Positions 24,168 through 31,930 of a stretch of 32,282 nt of DNA are shown here, one piece after another. The translations under genes were made by a program, and so were the position numbers. The notes below the pieces were generated by a model, which worked only from the letters and a program-made list of their open reading frames with translations, was not told the DNA's origin and searched no databases. The number at the start of each line of letters is the position of its first letter. Position 1 is the first letter of the stretch. Origin of the DNA: Acidimicrobiales bacterium (GTDB lineage: Bacteria > Actinomycetota > Acidimicrobiia > Acidimicrobiales > RAAP-2); the NCBI GenBank assembly GCA_017883025.1, contig JADGOH010000011.1, positions 1 through 32,282 of the forward strand. The letters are read 5' to 3'.

Positions 24168-24746
24168 ATGACTGAGACCACCGTTTCCAGCAGGACCGTC
24201 CAGGGGGTCGAGTACCCGGCCGTGGGGACGTTCGCCATCGACACGTCGCACACCCGGCTCGGGTTCGCCGTACGCCACATGGCCGTGTCCAAGGTCCGTG
24301 GCGACTTCAAGGACTTCGCAGGCACGCTCGAGCTGGCCGAGAACCCGGTCGACTCCAAGGTGTCGGTGACCATCCAGGCGGGCAGCGTCGACACGCACGA
24401 CGAGAACCGTGACAACCACCTCCGCACCAATGACTTCTTCGACGTGGAGAACCACCCGACCTGGACGTTCACCAGCACGGCCATCCGGCCGATCAGCGCC
24501 AGCGAGTGGAACGTGGACGGCGACCTCACCATCCGCGGCGTCACCAAGCAGGTGACCCTGGACGCCACCCTCGAGGGTGTCGTGCAGGACCCGTACGGCA
24601 TGCACCGGGTGGGCTTCAGCGCCAAGACCAGCATCGAGCGGGAGGACTTCGGCGTCTCGTTCAACGGCGTCATGGAGGCCGGCGGTGTGGTGGTCGGCAA
24701 GAAGGTCGACATCGACATCGAGGCCGAGGCCACGTTCCAGGCCTGA
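24168..24746 (+). CDS. YceI family protein
   Basis: A 192-residue lipocalin-like beta-barrel protein. The family opening 'FAIDTSHTRLGFAVRHMAVSKVRGDF' (about 22-47) and 'NHLRTNDFFDVENHPTWTF' (about 84-102) are clear. 'GDLTIRGVTKQVTLDATLEG' (about 118-137) is the third conserved block. Characterised members bind polyisoprenoid or amide lipids in a central channel. E. coli YceI is periplasmic, but no signal peptide is seen here, so it is probably cytoplasmic, as in many actinobacteria. AAGGAG lies 5 nt before ATG 24168. It is controlled by a strong promoter overlapping the probable operator of the divergent MarR. A role in handling toxic isoprenoid or lipid compounds is inference. Confidence 0.95.
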   Translation: MTETTVSSRTVQGVEYPAVGTFAIDTSHTRLGFAVRHMAVSKVRGDFKDFAGTLELAENPVDSKVSVTIQAGSVDTHDENRDNHLRTNDFFDVENHPTWTFTSTAIRPISASEWNVDGDLTIRGVTKQVTLDATLEGVVQDPYGMHRVGFSAKTSIEREDFGVSFNGVMEAGGVVVGKKVDIDIEAEATFQA

Positions 24747-24774
24747 GCTCCCCCGAGCAGCACGCAGCACCCGG

Positions 24775-24802
24775 CACGGCCGCCCCTCCGGGGGCGGCCG
24801 TG
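24775..24802 (+). terminator. 12-bp perfect hairpin with UCCG tetraloop after yceI
   Basis: CACGGCCGCCCC and GGGGCGGCCGTG form an uninterrupted 12-bp stem around TCCG, a UNCG-class tetraloop closed by C-G. It lies 28 nt after the yceI stop and is the best intrinsic-terminator-like hairpin in the window, though it lacks a T-run. A second, 7-bp hairpin (24845-24863) follows before pdxS. Confidence 0.75.
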
Positions 24803-24891
24803 GTCGCGCCCCGAGGCGAACGCGCCAGGTCCCCGGTCTGCGGTCCCCGGGGGCGGCCCGGGGTGGCGGAGGGCCAGGTCACGGCCACGGA

Positions 24892-24897
24892 TAGAAT
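24892..24897 (+). promoter_or_regulatory. Leaderless -10 box of pdxS
   Basis: TAGAAT followed by 6 nt and ATG 24904, placing the transcript start at the start codon. No Shine-Dalgarno and no clear -35 box. Confidence 0.6.
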
Positions 24898-24903
24898 GCT
24901 CAC

Positions 24904-25803
24904 ATGACCGACTCGTCCAGCACCGACCGTCCGACCGGCACGTTCACCGTCAAGCGGGGCCTCGCCGAAATGCTGCGTGGCGGCGTGATCATGGACGTGG
25001 TCGACGCAGAGCAGGCGAAGGTGGCCGAGGACGCCGGCGCGGTGGCCGTCATGGCCCTCGAGCGGGTGCCCTCGGACATCCGCCGTGACGGCGGGGTGGC
25101 CCGGATGAGCGACCCGGCCATGATCGAGGGGATCAAGGCGGCGGTGACCGTCCCCGTGATGGCGAAGGCCCGCATCGGCCACTTCGCCGAGGCCCAGGTG
25201 CTGGCCGCGCTCGGGGTGGACTTCATCGACGAGAGCGAGGTCCTCACTCCGGCCGACGAGGCGCACCACATCGACAAGTGGGCCTACGGGGTCCCCTTCG
25301 TGTGCGGCGCCACCAACCTGGGCGAGGCCCTCCGTCGGATCTCCGAGGGCGCGGCCATGATCCGTTCGAAGGGCGAGGCCGGCACCGGCAACATCGTCGA
25401 GGCCGTCCGCCACCTCCGCTCCATCCTGGGCGACATCCGCAAGATCACCGAAGCCGACTCGGCCGAGCTCTACGGGTGGGCAAAGGAGCTCGTCGCCCCG
25501 ATCGGACTGGTCCAGGAGATCGCCACCACCGGCCGCCTGCCCGTCCCGCTGTTCTGCGCCGGTGGCATCGCCACCCCCGCCGACGCCTCGCTCGTGATGC
25601 AGCTCGGCGCCGAGGCCGTGTTCGTCGGCTCGGGCATCTTCAAGAGCTCCAACCCGTCGCTCATGGCCCGCGCCGTGGTCGAGGCCACCGCCCACTACAC
25701 GGACGCCGAGTTGGTGGCCAAGGTCTCGACCGGCCTGGGCGACGCCATGCCGGGCCAGGAGATCGGCACGCTCGACGTGCACCTGGCCGACCGTGGCTGG
25801 TAG
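24904..25803 (+). CDS. pdxS: Pyridoxal 5'-phosphate synthase, PdxS subunit
   Basis: A 299-residue TIM-barrel enzyme that condenses ribose 5-phosphate, glyceraldehyde 3-phosphate and ammonia to pyridoxal 5'-phosphate. The catalytic lysines are Lys88 (MAKARIGH) and Lys156 (RSKGEAGTG), both shifted by seven from B. subtilis Lys81 and Lys149; Asp31 matches the conserved Asp24. '[29 protein letters not shown]' is the phosphate-binding region. Twelve PdxS chains normally assemble with twelve PdxT glutaminases, encoded by the next gene. ATG 24904 is preceded by a leaderless -10 box. In M. tuberculosis pdxS and pdxT are separated by a thioesterase gene; here they are 36 nt apart. Confidence 0.97.
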   Translation: MTDSSSTDRPTGTFTVKRGLAEMLRGGVIMDVVDAEQAKVAEDAGAVAVMALERVPSDIRRDGGVARMSDPAMIEGIKAAVTVPVMAKARIGHFAEAQVLAALGVDFIDESEVLTPADEAHHIDKWAYGVPFVCGATNLGEALRRISEGAAMIRSKGEAGTGNIVEAVRHLRSILGDIRKITEADSAELYGWAKELVAPIGLVQEIATTGRLPVPLFCAGGIATPADASLVMQLGAEAVFVGSGIFKSSNPSLMARAVVEATAHYTDAELVAKVSTGLGDAMPGQEIGTLDVHLADRGW

Positions 25804-25839
25804 CAGCACCTCCGCCGGACCCGGCCGGGCCGCGGTCCG

Positions 25840-26442
25840 TTGAGCATCGGGGTCCTCGCCCTGCAGGGCGGCGTCCGCGAGCACGCCTCCGCCTTTGCCG
25901 ACCTGGGCGAGCCCGTCACCGAGGTGCGGCGCCCGGACGACCTCGACGGACTGACCGGCCTGGTGGTGCCCGGTGGTGAGTCGACGACCCTGTCGCTCCT
26001 GCTCGGTTCGGCCGGCCTGGCCGGCCCGCTGGCCGAGGCCCTGGACGCCGGACTGCCGGCGTTCGGCACGTGCGCCGGGATGATCCTCCTGGCCACCACG
26101 GTGCTCGACGGTCGGGACGACCAGCTCAACTTCGGAGTGATCGACCTGACCATCCGCCGCAACGGCTACGGGCGCCAGGTCGCCTCGTTCGAGGGGACGG
26201 TCGACGTCCCGGTCCTGGGCGACGAGCCGCTCCCCGCGGTCTTCATCCGGGCCCCGGTCGTCGAGGCGGCCGGCCCCGGGGTTGAGGTCCTGGCTACGCT
26301 GCCGGGCGAGGGAGGGGCACCTGACCGCCCGGTCGTGTGCCGGCAGGGGACGGTCCTCGTGGCGTCCTTCCATCCGGAGCTCACCGCGGACCGTAGGCTG
26401 CAACGGCTGTTCGTGGAGATGATGAAAGAGGAGAGGCGCTAA
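25840..26442 (+). CDS. pdxT: Pyridoxal 5'-phosphate synthase, glutaminase subunit PdxT
   Basis: A 200-residue class I glutamine amidotransferase that releases ammonia for PdxS. The catalytic triad is Cys78 (GTCAGM), His178 and Glu180 (FHPE). The glutamine-binding GGEST motif is at 45-49. The start appears to be TTG 25840, giving 'MSIGVLALQGGVREH', which matches the family N-terminus (IGVLALQGxxxEH). No better ATG or GTG exists and the Shine-Dalgarno is poor. It ends with a TAA 3 nt before yebC, so pdxS-pdxT-yebC is very likely one transcript. Confidence 0.96.
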   Translation: MSIGVLALQGGVREHASAFADLGEPVTEVRRPDDLDGLTGLVVPGGESTTLSLLLGSAGLAGPLAEALDAGLPAFGTCAGMILLATTVLDGRDDQLNFGVIDLTIRRNGYGRQVASFEGTVDVPVLGDEPLPAVFIRAPVVEAAGPGVEVLATLPGEGGAPDRPVVCRQGTVLVASFHPELTADRRLQRLFVEMMKEERR

Positions 26443-26445
26443 GGC

Positions 26446-27195
26446 ATGTCGGGACACTCCAAGTGGGCGACCACCAAGCACCAGAAGGGTGCCAAGGACG
26501 CGGCCCGGGCCAAGGTGTTCGCCAAGCTCATCCGCCAGATCGAGGTGGCGGCCCGTGAAGGCGGCAGTGACATGACCGCCAACGCCAGCCTGCGCACCAT
26601 GTACACGAAGGCCCGGGAGGCCTCGGTGCCGCTCGACACCATCGAGCGGGCCATCAAGCGCGGTTCGGGCGAACTCGAGGGCGTGCGCTACGAGTCCATC
26701 GCCTACGAGGGCTATGCCCCGGACGGCGTGGCCGTCATCGTCGAGTGCCTGTCGGACAACCGGAACCGGACGGGAGCGGAAATCCGCAACCTCTTCTCCA
26801 AGAGCGGTGGGGCCATGGCCGAACCCGGCTCGGTCAGTTGGCAGTTCGAGCGCAAGGGCGCCATCGCCGTGCCGCGGGCCCACGACGAGGAACGCATCCT
26901 GGAGGTCGCCATGGAGGCCGGCGCCGAGGACCTGGCCGACGAGGGCGAGCGGTGGCTGGTCACGAGCGACCCGAACGACCTGATGGCGGTGCGCACCGCG
27001 CTGGAGGAGGCCGGGCTGGAGCCCGGTGCGCCCGAGCTGACCATGCACCCGACGTCGACCGTCGAGGTGGCGACCGAGGCCGAGGCCAAGCGGGTGCTGC
27101 GGTTGCTCGAGGCGCTCGACGACCACGACGACGTCCAGAACGTCTACGCCAACTTCGACATCCCCGACGAGATCATGGCGGCCTACGAGGGCTGA
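26446..27195 (+). CDS. yebC: YebC/PmpR family translation factor / transcriptional regulator
   Basis: A 249-residue member of the YebC family. It has the universal start 'MSGHSKWATTKHQKGAKDAARAKVFAKLIRQI' (residues 1-32), followed by 'ASVPLDTIERAIKRGSGE' (about 60-77) and 'YEGYAPDGVAVIVECLSDNRNRT'. Members have been described as DNA-binding regulators and, more recently, as factors that relieve ribosome stalling on proline-rich stretches. The three-domain length is normal. The GAGGAGAGG ribosome-binding region overlaps the 3' end of pdxT. Adjacency to ruvC-ruvA-ruvB is common across bacteria. Confidence 0.96.
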   Translation: MSGHSKWATTKHQKGAKDAARAKVFAKLIRQIEVAAREGGSDMTANASLRTMYTKAREASVPLDTIERAIKRGSGELEGVRYESIAYEGYAPDGVAVIVECLSDNRNRTGAEIRNLFSKSGGAMAEPGSVSWQFERKGAIAVPRAHDEERILEVAMEAGAEDLADEGERWLVTSDPNDLMAVRTALEEAGLEPGAPELTMHPTSTVEVATEAEAKRVLRLLEALDDHDDVQNVYANFDIPDEIMAAYEG

Positions 27196-27209
27196 CCGCC
27201 CCGGACGCA

Positions 27210-27244
27210 CGGGGGACCACCGCCCGTCCGCGGGGGATCACCGC
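27210..27244 (+). repeat. Two 14-bp direct repeats upstream of ruvC, 21-bp period
   Basis: CGGGGGACCACCGC (27210-27223) and CGGGGGATCACCGC (27231-27244) differ at one base and start 21 bp apart, about two helical turns. They occupy the region upstream of and at the -35 position of the ruvC promoter and could be tandem regulator sites. Confidence 0.6.
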
Positions 27245-27263
27245 GTGCCGCCACGACCCCGGC

Positions 27264-27269
27264 TACGAT
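27264..27269 (+). promoter_or_regulatory. Leaderless -10 box of ruvC
   Basis: TACGAT followed by 7 nt and ATG 27277, placing transcription start at or next to the start codon. There is no Shine-Dalgarno. Confidence 0.6.
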
Positions 27270-27283
27270 CGAACGCATGTTCG
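27270..27283. promoter_or_regulatory. LexA (SOS) box over the ruvC start codon
   Basis: CGAACGCATGTTCG fits the Gram-positive / actinobacterial LexA consensus CGAAC-RNRY-GTTCG exactly. The ATG of ruvC lies inside it, and the -10 box touches its left edge, so bound LexA would cover the transcription start. It implies DNA-damage induction of ruvC-ruvA-ruvB. Confidence 0.85.
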
Positions 27284-27822
27284 TCCTCGGGATCGACCCC
27301 GGACTGTCGCGCTGTGGCTACGGCGTGGTGACCCGGAGAGGCGGCTCCCTGGCCGCGGTGGCCGGGGGCGTCATCTCGTCGCCACCGACCATGCCGCTTC
27401 CCGACCGGCTGCGCACGCTGTCCGACGAGCTCCGGGCGCTCGTCGCCGAGTTCCGTCCGGACGCCGTGGTGGTCGAGCGGGTCTTCTTCCAGGTGAACGC
27501 CCGTACGGCCATGGCCACCGGGCAGGCGGCCGGTGTGGCGCTCGTTGCCGCAGCCGAGGCCGGGTGCGAGGTCGCCCAGTACACGGCGAACGAGGTAAAG
27601 CAGGCGCTCGTCGGCTACGGGGGTGCCACCAAGGACCAGGTGCAGCGCATGGTGGCCTCGGTGCTCGGCCTGCCCGAACCGCCCCGTCCGCCCGACGTTG
27701 CCGACGCACTGGCGCTGGCCGCCTGCCACCTGACGGCGCAGGGGCTGCGGCGTGCCGTCGACGCGGCGACGGCCGCGACGGGCGTGGCGCCGGACCCGAC
27801 GACACGCAAGGCCGCCGGGTGA
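27277..27822 (+). CDS. ruvC: Crossover junction endodeoxyribonuclease RuvC
   Basis: A 181-residue Holliday-junction resolvase with an RNase H-like fold. The four catalytic acids are Asp7 ([12 protein letters not shown]), Glu67 (VVVERVF), Asp140 and Asp143 ([11 protein letters not shown]), matching E. coli Asp7, Glu66, Asp138 and Asp141. It cuts four-way junctions symmetrically, guided by RuvAB. ATG 27277 is leaderless by promoter position and lies inside a LexA box. The stop overlaps the ruvA start (GTGA), so ruvA is translationally coupled. Confidence 0.97.
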   Translation: MFVLGIDPGLSRCGYGVVTRRGGSLAAVAGGVISSPPTMPLPDRLRTLSDELRALVAEFRPDAVVVERVFFQVNARTAMATGQAAGVALVAAAEAGCEVAQYTANEVKQALVGYGGATKDQVQRMVASVLGLPEPPRPPDVADALALAACHLTAQGLRRAVDAATAATGVAPDPTTRKAAG

Positions 27823-28412
27823 TCGGGTCGCTGCGGGGCACCCTGCTCGACCGTCCCTCGACCGGCGAGGTGATCGTCGAGGTCCACGGTGTCGGCTACC
27901 GGGCGTCGGTGCCGGCCAACGTGCTGGCCGGACTGGGAGCGCCGGGTTCCGAAGTCTTCCTCCACGTGCACACCCACGTGCGCGAGGACGCCATCGTGCT
28001 CTACGGCTTCGCCCACGCCGACGAGCGCCGCTGCTTCGAGGCCCTGCTCGGGGCCCACGGGGTGGGGCCGTCGCTGGCGCTGGCCATCCTGTCGGCCCTG
28101 TCGCCCGCTGCACTGTCGACCGCCGTGCTCGAGGACGATGTCGAGACCCTCTGCCTGGTGCCCGGCGTCGGCAAGAAGACCGCCGCCCGACTGCTGCTCG
28201 AGCTGAAGGCCCGTCTCGACCTGCCCACCCTCGACGGTGGGTCGTCCGTGCCGTCCACCCACGGCTCGGCCAAGGGCGAGGCGCGCGCCGCCCTGGCCGA
28301 GCTCGGCTACGGCCCCGACGAGATCGCCGGCGCCCTCGACGGCGTCGAGGCCGATGTGCCGGTCGAGGACATGGTCCGCGCCGCCTTGCGCGAGCTGGTG
28401 CGCAACCGTTGA
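27819..28412 (+). CDS. ruvA: Holliday junction branch migration protein RuvA
   Basis: A 197-residue junction-binding protein. The N-terminal OB-fold domain (about 1-63, 'IGSLRGTLL', '[12 protein letters not shown]') is followed by two helix-hairpin-helix motifs (77-96, '[16 protein letters not shown]'; 112-131, '[19 protein letters not shown]'). After a flexible linker comes domain III, which contacts RuvB (about 152-196, '[17 protein letters not shown]'). Tetramers bind the open junction and load RuvB rings. Start GTG 27819 overlaps the ruvC stop by GTGA; its stop in turn overlaps the likely ruvB TTG start. Confidence 0.96.
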   Translation: MIGSLRGTLLDRPSTGEVIVEVHGVGYRASVPANVLAGLGAPGSEVFLHVHTHVREDAIVLYGFAHADERRCFEALLGAHGVGPSLALAILSALSPAALSTAVLEDDVETLCLVPGVGKKTAARLLLELKARLDLPTLDGGSSVPSTHGSAKGEARAALAELGYGPDEIAGALDGVEADVPVEDMVRAALRELVRNR

Positions 28413-29482
28413 CCCCGGACGCCCGCAAGGAGGTGCTGGCCGGTCAAGGCGTCGACGCCGGGGTGGAGCGCGACCCGCAGCGCCCGGTCGACCCGGTGGC
28501 CGCGCCGGCCGAGGAGGCGGACGAGGCAGGGCTCCGACCACGGGCCCTGGCGGAGTTCGTGGGCCAGGGACAGCTGACCGAGCACCTCCGGATCGTCATC
28601 GAGGCGGCCCTGAAGCGCGACCAGCCCGCCGACCACCTCCTCTTTGCCGGACCGCCGGGATTGGGCAAGACCTCGCTCGCCGGGATCGTCGCCGCCGAAC
28701 TGGGAGTGGGGCTGCGGGTCACCTCCGGACCCGTGCTGGTCCGCTCGGGTGACCTGGCCGCGCTCCTGACCGACCTGCAGGAAGGCGACGTCCTCTTCAT
28801 CGACGAGATCCACCGGATGCACCGGTCGGTCGAGGAGATCCTCTATCCGGCCATGGAGGACTTCAAGCTCGACATCCTGATCGGCAAGGGGCCGACGGCC
28901 CGCAGCATCCGCCTCGACCTGCCCCGCTTCACCCTGGTCGGGGCCACGACGCGTACCGGTCTGGTTGCGGGCCCGCTGCGGGACCGGTTCGGGTTCGTCG
29001 GCCGGCTCGACCTGTACGACCCGGTCGAGCTCGAGGCCATCGTGCTGCGCTCCGCGGGGATCCTCGGCGTGCCGATCGACCCCGACGGGGCCCGGCGGAT
29101 CGCCGAACGGTCCCGAGGTACGCCCCGCATCGCCAACCGCCTCCTGCGCCGGGTGCGCGACTACGTCGAGGTCCGGGCCGAGGGCACCATCACCGGGGAC
29201 GCGGCAGTCGCCGGCCTCGACGTGTTCGGCGTCGACGAGCTCGGGCTCGACAAGGTCGACCGGGCCATCCTCGACGTGCTGTGCCGGCGGTTCTCGGGCC
29301 GACCGGTGGGCCTCACCACGCTCGCCCAGTGCATCGGCGAGGAGACCGACACCATCGAGGACGCGTACGAGCCCTATCTGCTCCAGCAGGGCCTGCTCCA
29401 GCGGACCAGCCGGGGCCGGATGGCCGGACCGCGGGCCTGGGCCCATCTCGGTCTGCCGCCGATGGATGCCACGCTGCTCTGA
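28409..29482 (+). CDS. ruvB: Holliday junction branch migration ATPase RuvB
   Basis: A 357-residue AAA+ motor that pumps DNA through RuvA-bound junctions. Walker A is GPPGLGKTS (81-89), Walker B FIDEIH (130-135), sensor 1 GATTRT (178-183), and the arginine finger is probably Arg191 in 'GPLRDRFGF'. Sensor 2 is in '[18 protein letters not shown]'. A C-terminal winged-helix DNA-binding domain follows (about 280-350, '[32 protein letters not shown]'). Start TTG 28409 overlaps the ruvA stop (TTGA). It yields a roughly 40-residue acidic N-terminal extension before the conserved '[12 protein letters not shown]'; a GTG at 28463 is a shorter alternative. Confidence 0.95.
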   Translation: MTPDARKEVLAGQGVDAGVERDPQRPVDPVAAPAEEADEAGLRPRALAEFVGQGQLTEHLRIVIEAALKRDQPADHLLFAGPPGLGKTSLAGIVAAELGVGLRVTSGPVLVRSGDLAALLTDLQEGDVLFIDEIHRMHRSVEEILYPAMEDFKLDILIGKGPTARSIRLDLPRFTLVGATTRTGLVAGPLRDRFGFVGRLDLYDPVELEAIVLRSAGILGVPIDPDGARRIAERSRGTPRIANRLLRRVRDYVEVRAEGTITGDAAVAGLDVFGVDELGLDKVDRAILDVLCRRFSGRPVGLTTLAQCIGEETDTIEDAYEPYLLQQGLLQRTSRGRMAGPRAWAHLGLPPMDATLL

Positions 29483-29614
29483 GTGGCCCGGGGCGGCGAC
29501 CGGCCGGCCTCCCTTGGGCATGCCGCGGGCGGTCCGGTCGGTGGCGTCTGGCACCATGGGGGCGTGTCCGGCACGTCAGACCCCACGGTGCACGACGTCT
29601 CGGCGGGCACCCCG

Positions 29615-30712
29615 ATGTCGGCCTACGACTACAGCCTGCCCGAGTCGGCCATCGCCCAGGAGCCGGTCGAGCCGAGGAGCGCGGCCCGCCTGCTGATCGG
29701 CCCCGGCCTCGCCGACGGCACCGACTGCGTGCCTCCGCCCGGCGACGGCACCATGGCCGACCTTCCCGGACTGCTCGGGCCCGGTGACGTGGTGGTGGTC
29801 AACGACACCCGGGTGCTGGCCGCCCGGCTGCGCCTGTCCAAGGGCAGCGGCGGACGGGCCGAGGTGCTGCTGGTCGAGCCGCTCGGGCCGTCGGCCGTCG
29901 ACGGGGTGACCGAGTGGGCCGCCCTGGTGCGGCCCGGACGGCGCCTACCGCCGGGGACGCTGCTCGTCGAGCACGGCGCCGGCGCGCCCGTGGTGGAGGT
30001 CGGGGAGCCGATCGACCCCGGCCCGGACGGGCCCGGGACCCGGCGGGTCCGCCTGCTCGACCCCTCAGTGGTGTCCCGTGCGGGCTCGATGCCGCTGCCG
30101 CCGTACATCCACCACCTGCTCGCAGATCCGGACCGCTACCAGACCGTGTACTCCGAAGAACGCGACCTGGTGGACCGCTCGGCGGCCGCCCCCACGGCCG
30201 GGCTCCACTTCACCCCCGACCTGCTGGCCGCATGCGAGGCCGCCGGGGCCCGGCTGGCCAGGGTCGACCTGGCGATCGGTCTGGACACGTTCCGGCCGGT
30301 GACGGCCGACACGGCGGAGGCCCACGTGATCCACAGTGAGCGCTACCGCGTGCCGCCGTCGACCGTGGCGGCGTGCGCCTCGGCCCGGCGGGTGGTGGCG
30401 GTCGGCACCACGGCCGTCCGGGCGCTCGAGTCGGCGGCGGCCACGGGCGTGCTGTCCGGCCGCACCGACCTCTACATCCACGGGGTGTACGAGTTCCGGG
30501 TGGTCGATGTACTCGTGACCAACTTCCATCTGCCCCGTTCCAGCCTTCTCCTGCTGGTCGAGGCGTTCTGCGGACCCGTGTGGCGTGAGCTGTACGCGGA
30601 GGCGCTGGCCGACGGCTACCGGTTCCTCTCCTTCGGCGACGCCATGGTCGTGGCCCGTGCCGGCACCAGGGGCGACGCGGCCTGGTCTGTTCCCGGGGGG
30701 TCGGACCGGTGA
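29615..30712 (+). CDS. queA: S-adenosylmethionine:tRNA ribosyltransferase-isomerase QueA
   Basis: A 365-residue enzyme that transfers and isomerises the ribosyl part of S-adenosylmethionine onto 7-aminomethyl-7-deazaguanine in tRNA, making epoxyqueuosine. Family blocks are 'VNDTRVLAARL' (about 63-73), 'MPLPPYIHH' (about 159-167), 'APTAGLHFTPDL', 'IGLDTFRPV', 'VGTTAVRALES' and 'TNFHLPRSSLLLLVEAF'. I prefer ATG 29615, since 'MSAYDYSLPESAIAQ' aligns with the usual N-terminus and gives normal length; GTG 29564 (382 residues) and GTG 29483 are possible. No strong Shine-Dalgarno is seen at any of them. The 132-bp stretch after ruvB holds no other recognisable element. The stop overlaps the tgt start (GTGA). 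Confidence 0.95.
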   Translation: MSAYDYSLPESAIAQEPVEPRSAARLLIGPGLADGTDCVPPPGDGTMADLPGLLGPGDVVVVNDTRVLAARLRLSKGSGGRAEVLLVEPLGPSAVDGVTEWAALVRPGRRLPPGTLLVEHGAGAPVVEVGEPIDPGPDGPGTRRVRLLDPSVVSRAGSMPLPPYIHHLLADPDRYQTVYSEERDLVDRSAAAPTAGLHFTPDLLAACEAAGARLARVDLAIGLDTFRPVTADTAEAHVIHSERYRVPPSTVAACASARRVVAVGTTAVRALESAAATGVLSGRTDLYIHGVYEFRVVDVLVTNFHLPRSSLLLLVEAFCGPVWRELYAEALADGYRFLSFGDAMVVARAGTRGDAAWSVPGGSDR

Positions 30713-31824
30713 ACCCGCTCGTCGTCGAAGTGTCCGCCACCGACGGGGCCGCCCGCACCGGGCGGGTGGTGACCCCGCGTGGCGCCTATCGGATCCCGGC
30801 GTTCATGCCGGTGGGCACGCGGGGCGCGGTCAAGGGGTTGGACAGCACCGACCTCGAGGCGCTGGGGGCCGAGGTCGTGCTGGCCAACACCTATCACCTG
30901 ATGCTGCGGCCCGGGGCCGACGTCGTCGCCGACCTGGGCGGCCTGCACCGGTTCACCGGGTGGACGGGCCACACCCTCACCGACTCGGGTGGATTCCAGA
31001 TCCATTCGCTGCGGCCGCAGGTGGACGACGAGGGCGTCACGTTCGCGTCCGTCTACGACGGGGCCCCGACCCGCCTGACCCCCGAGTCGGCCGTCGAGGT
31101 CCAGGGGCTGCTGGGCGCAGACATCCAGATGGTCCTGGACGTGTGTGCCACGCTGCCGGCCACCCCGGAGGTGCTGCGGCTCGCCGTCGACCGCACGTCG
31201 GCATGGGCGGCCCGGGCGCGGGCCCACTTCGACCGGGTCGAAGTGCGGCCGGAGGGCCAGGCCCTCTTCGGCATCGTCCAGGGCGGCACCGACGCCGGGC
31301 TGCGCGCCGAGAGCGCGGCGCGCACCGTCGGGCTCGACTTCGACGGCTACGGCATCGGCGGCCTGTCGGTGGGGGAGCCCCGGGCCGAGATGCTCGACGC
31401 GCTTGGCGCCACTGTTCCGCTCCTTCCGGTCGACCGGCCCCGGTACCTGATGGGGGTGGGGGACCCGGTGGGCATGCTCGAGGCGGTGGCGCTCGGCGTC
31501 GACCAGTTCGACTGCGTGGCGCCGACCCGGGCCGCCCGGCACGGCTCGCTGTGGACCACGAACGGGCGGATGAACCTCCGCAACGCCGTCCACGCCCGCG
31601 ACGACGGGCCGATCGACCCGGTGTGCCCGTGCCCGACGTGTGCCCGCTGGTCCCGCGGCTACCTGCGCCACCTGTTGTCGGTGGGGGAGCCCACGGCATG
31701 GCGGCTGCTCAGCATCCACAACCTCACGCACGTGCTCGGACTCATGGACCAGGCCCGGGTGGCCGTGGCCGAAGGGACGCTGACCGCGCTCCGGGCTCGC
31801 ACTGCTGCGGTCTGGGGTGCCTGA
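30709..31824 (+). CDS. tgt: Queuine/preQ1 tRNA-guanine transglycosylase
   Basis: A 371-residue TIM-barrel enzyme that swaps guanine-34 for preQ1 in GUN-anticodon tRNAs. The general acid/base Asp92 lies in 'TDSGGFQ', the nucleophile Asp268 in 'FDCVAPTRAARHG', and base-recognition residues in 'FGIVQGG' (187-193) and 'GIGGLSVGEP' (215-224). Zinc ligands are Cys306, Cys308, Cys311 and His337. The usual DEC triad near the base pocket reads Asp144-Val145-Cys146. Retained Cys146 supports the bacterial preQ1-using type. Start GTG 30709 overlaps the queA stop. queA-tgt-yajC is a widespread gene order. Confidence 0.96.
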   Translation: MNPLVVEVSATDGAARTGRVVTPRGAYRIPAFMPVGTRGAVKGLDSTDLEALGAEVVLANTYHLMLRPGADVVADLGGLHRFTGWTGHTLTDSGGFQIHSLRPQVDDEGVTFASVYDGAPTRLTPESAVEVQGLLGADIQMVLDVCATLPATPEVLRLAVDRTSAWAARARAHFDRVEVRPEGQALFGIVQGGTDAGLRAESAARTVGLDFDGYGIGGLSVGEPRAEMLDALGATVPLLPVDRPRYLMGVGDPVGMLEAVALGVDQFDCVAPTRAARHGSLWTTNGRMNLRNAVHARDDGPIDPVCPCPTCARWSRGYLRHLLSVGEPTAWRLLSIHNLTHVLGLMDQARVAVAEGTLTALRARTAAVWGA

Positions 31825-31879
31825 GGCCCCGGCCCGAACCGGCGCCGGCGCCCGTCACCGTGTCGCGTAGGCCCTGGGC

Positions 31880-31885
31880 TACAGT
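31880..31885 (+). promoter_or_regulatory. -10 box upstream of the yajC upstream ORF
   Basis: TACAGT lies 9 nt before GTG 31895. A transcript starting near 31892 would begin 2-3 nt before that GTG and about 35 nt before the yajC ATG. The 102-bp tgt-yajC gap also contains the self-complementary CCGGCGCCGG (31839-31848). Confidence 0.45.
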
Positions 31886-31894
31886 CGGAGGGCT

Positions 31895-31930
31895 GTGACG
31901 ACCCCCACCCCCGTTTCCGACGCTCGATGA
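31895..31930 (+). CDS. Possible 11-codon upstream ORF overlapping yajC start
   Basis: GTG 31895 opens an 11-residue frame (MTTPTPVSDAR) ending at TGA 31928-31930, which overlaps the yajC ATG at 31927 as ATGA. A -10 box ends 9 nt before the GTG, so the ORF would be nearly leaderless and its translation could deliver ribosomes to yajC, which lacks a Shine-Dalgarno. It may equally be chance; no homologue can be checked here. Confidence 0.4.
   Translation: MTTPTPVSDAR

Noticed and set aside
24670-27210. 846-codon frame on - opposite pdxS-pdxT-yebC
   Set aside because: It spans three well-conserved genes on + and shows no family features.
29483-29614. preQ1 riboswitch upstream of queA
   Set aside because: No preQ1-type pseudoknot or A-rich tail is seen; the stretch is inside a run of cotranscribed genes and may partly be coding.
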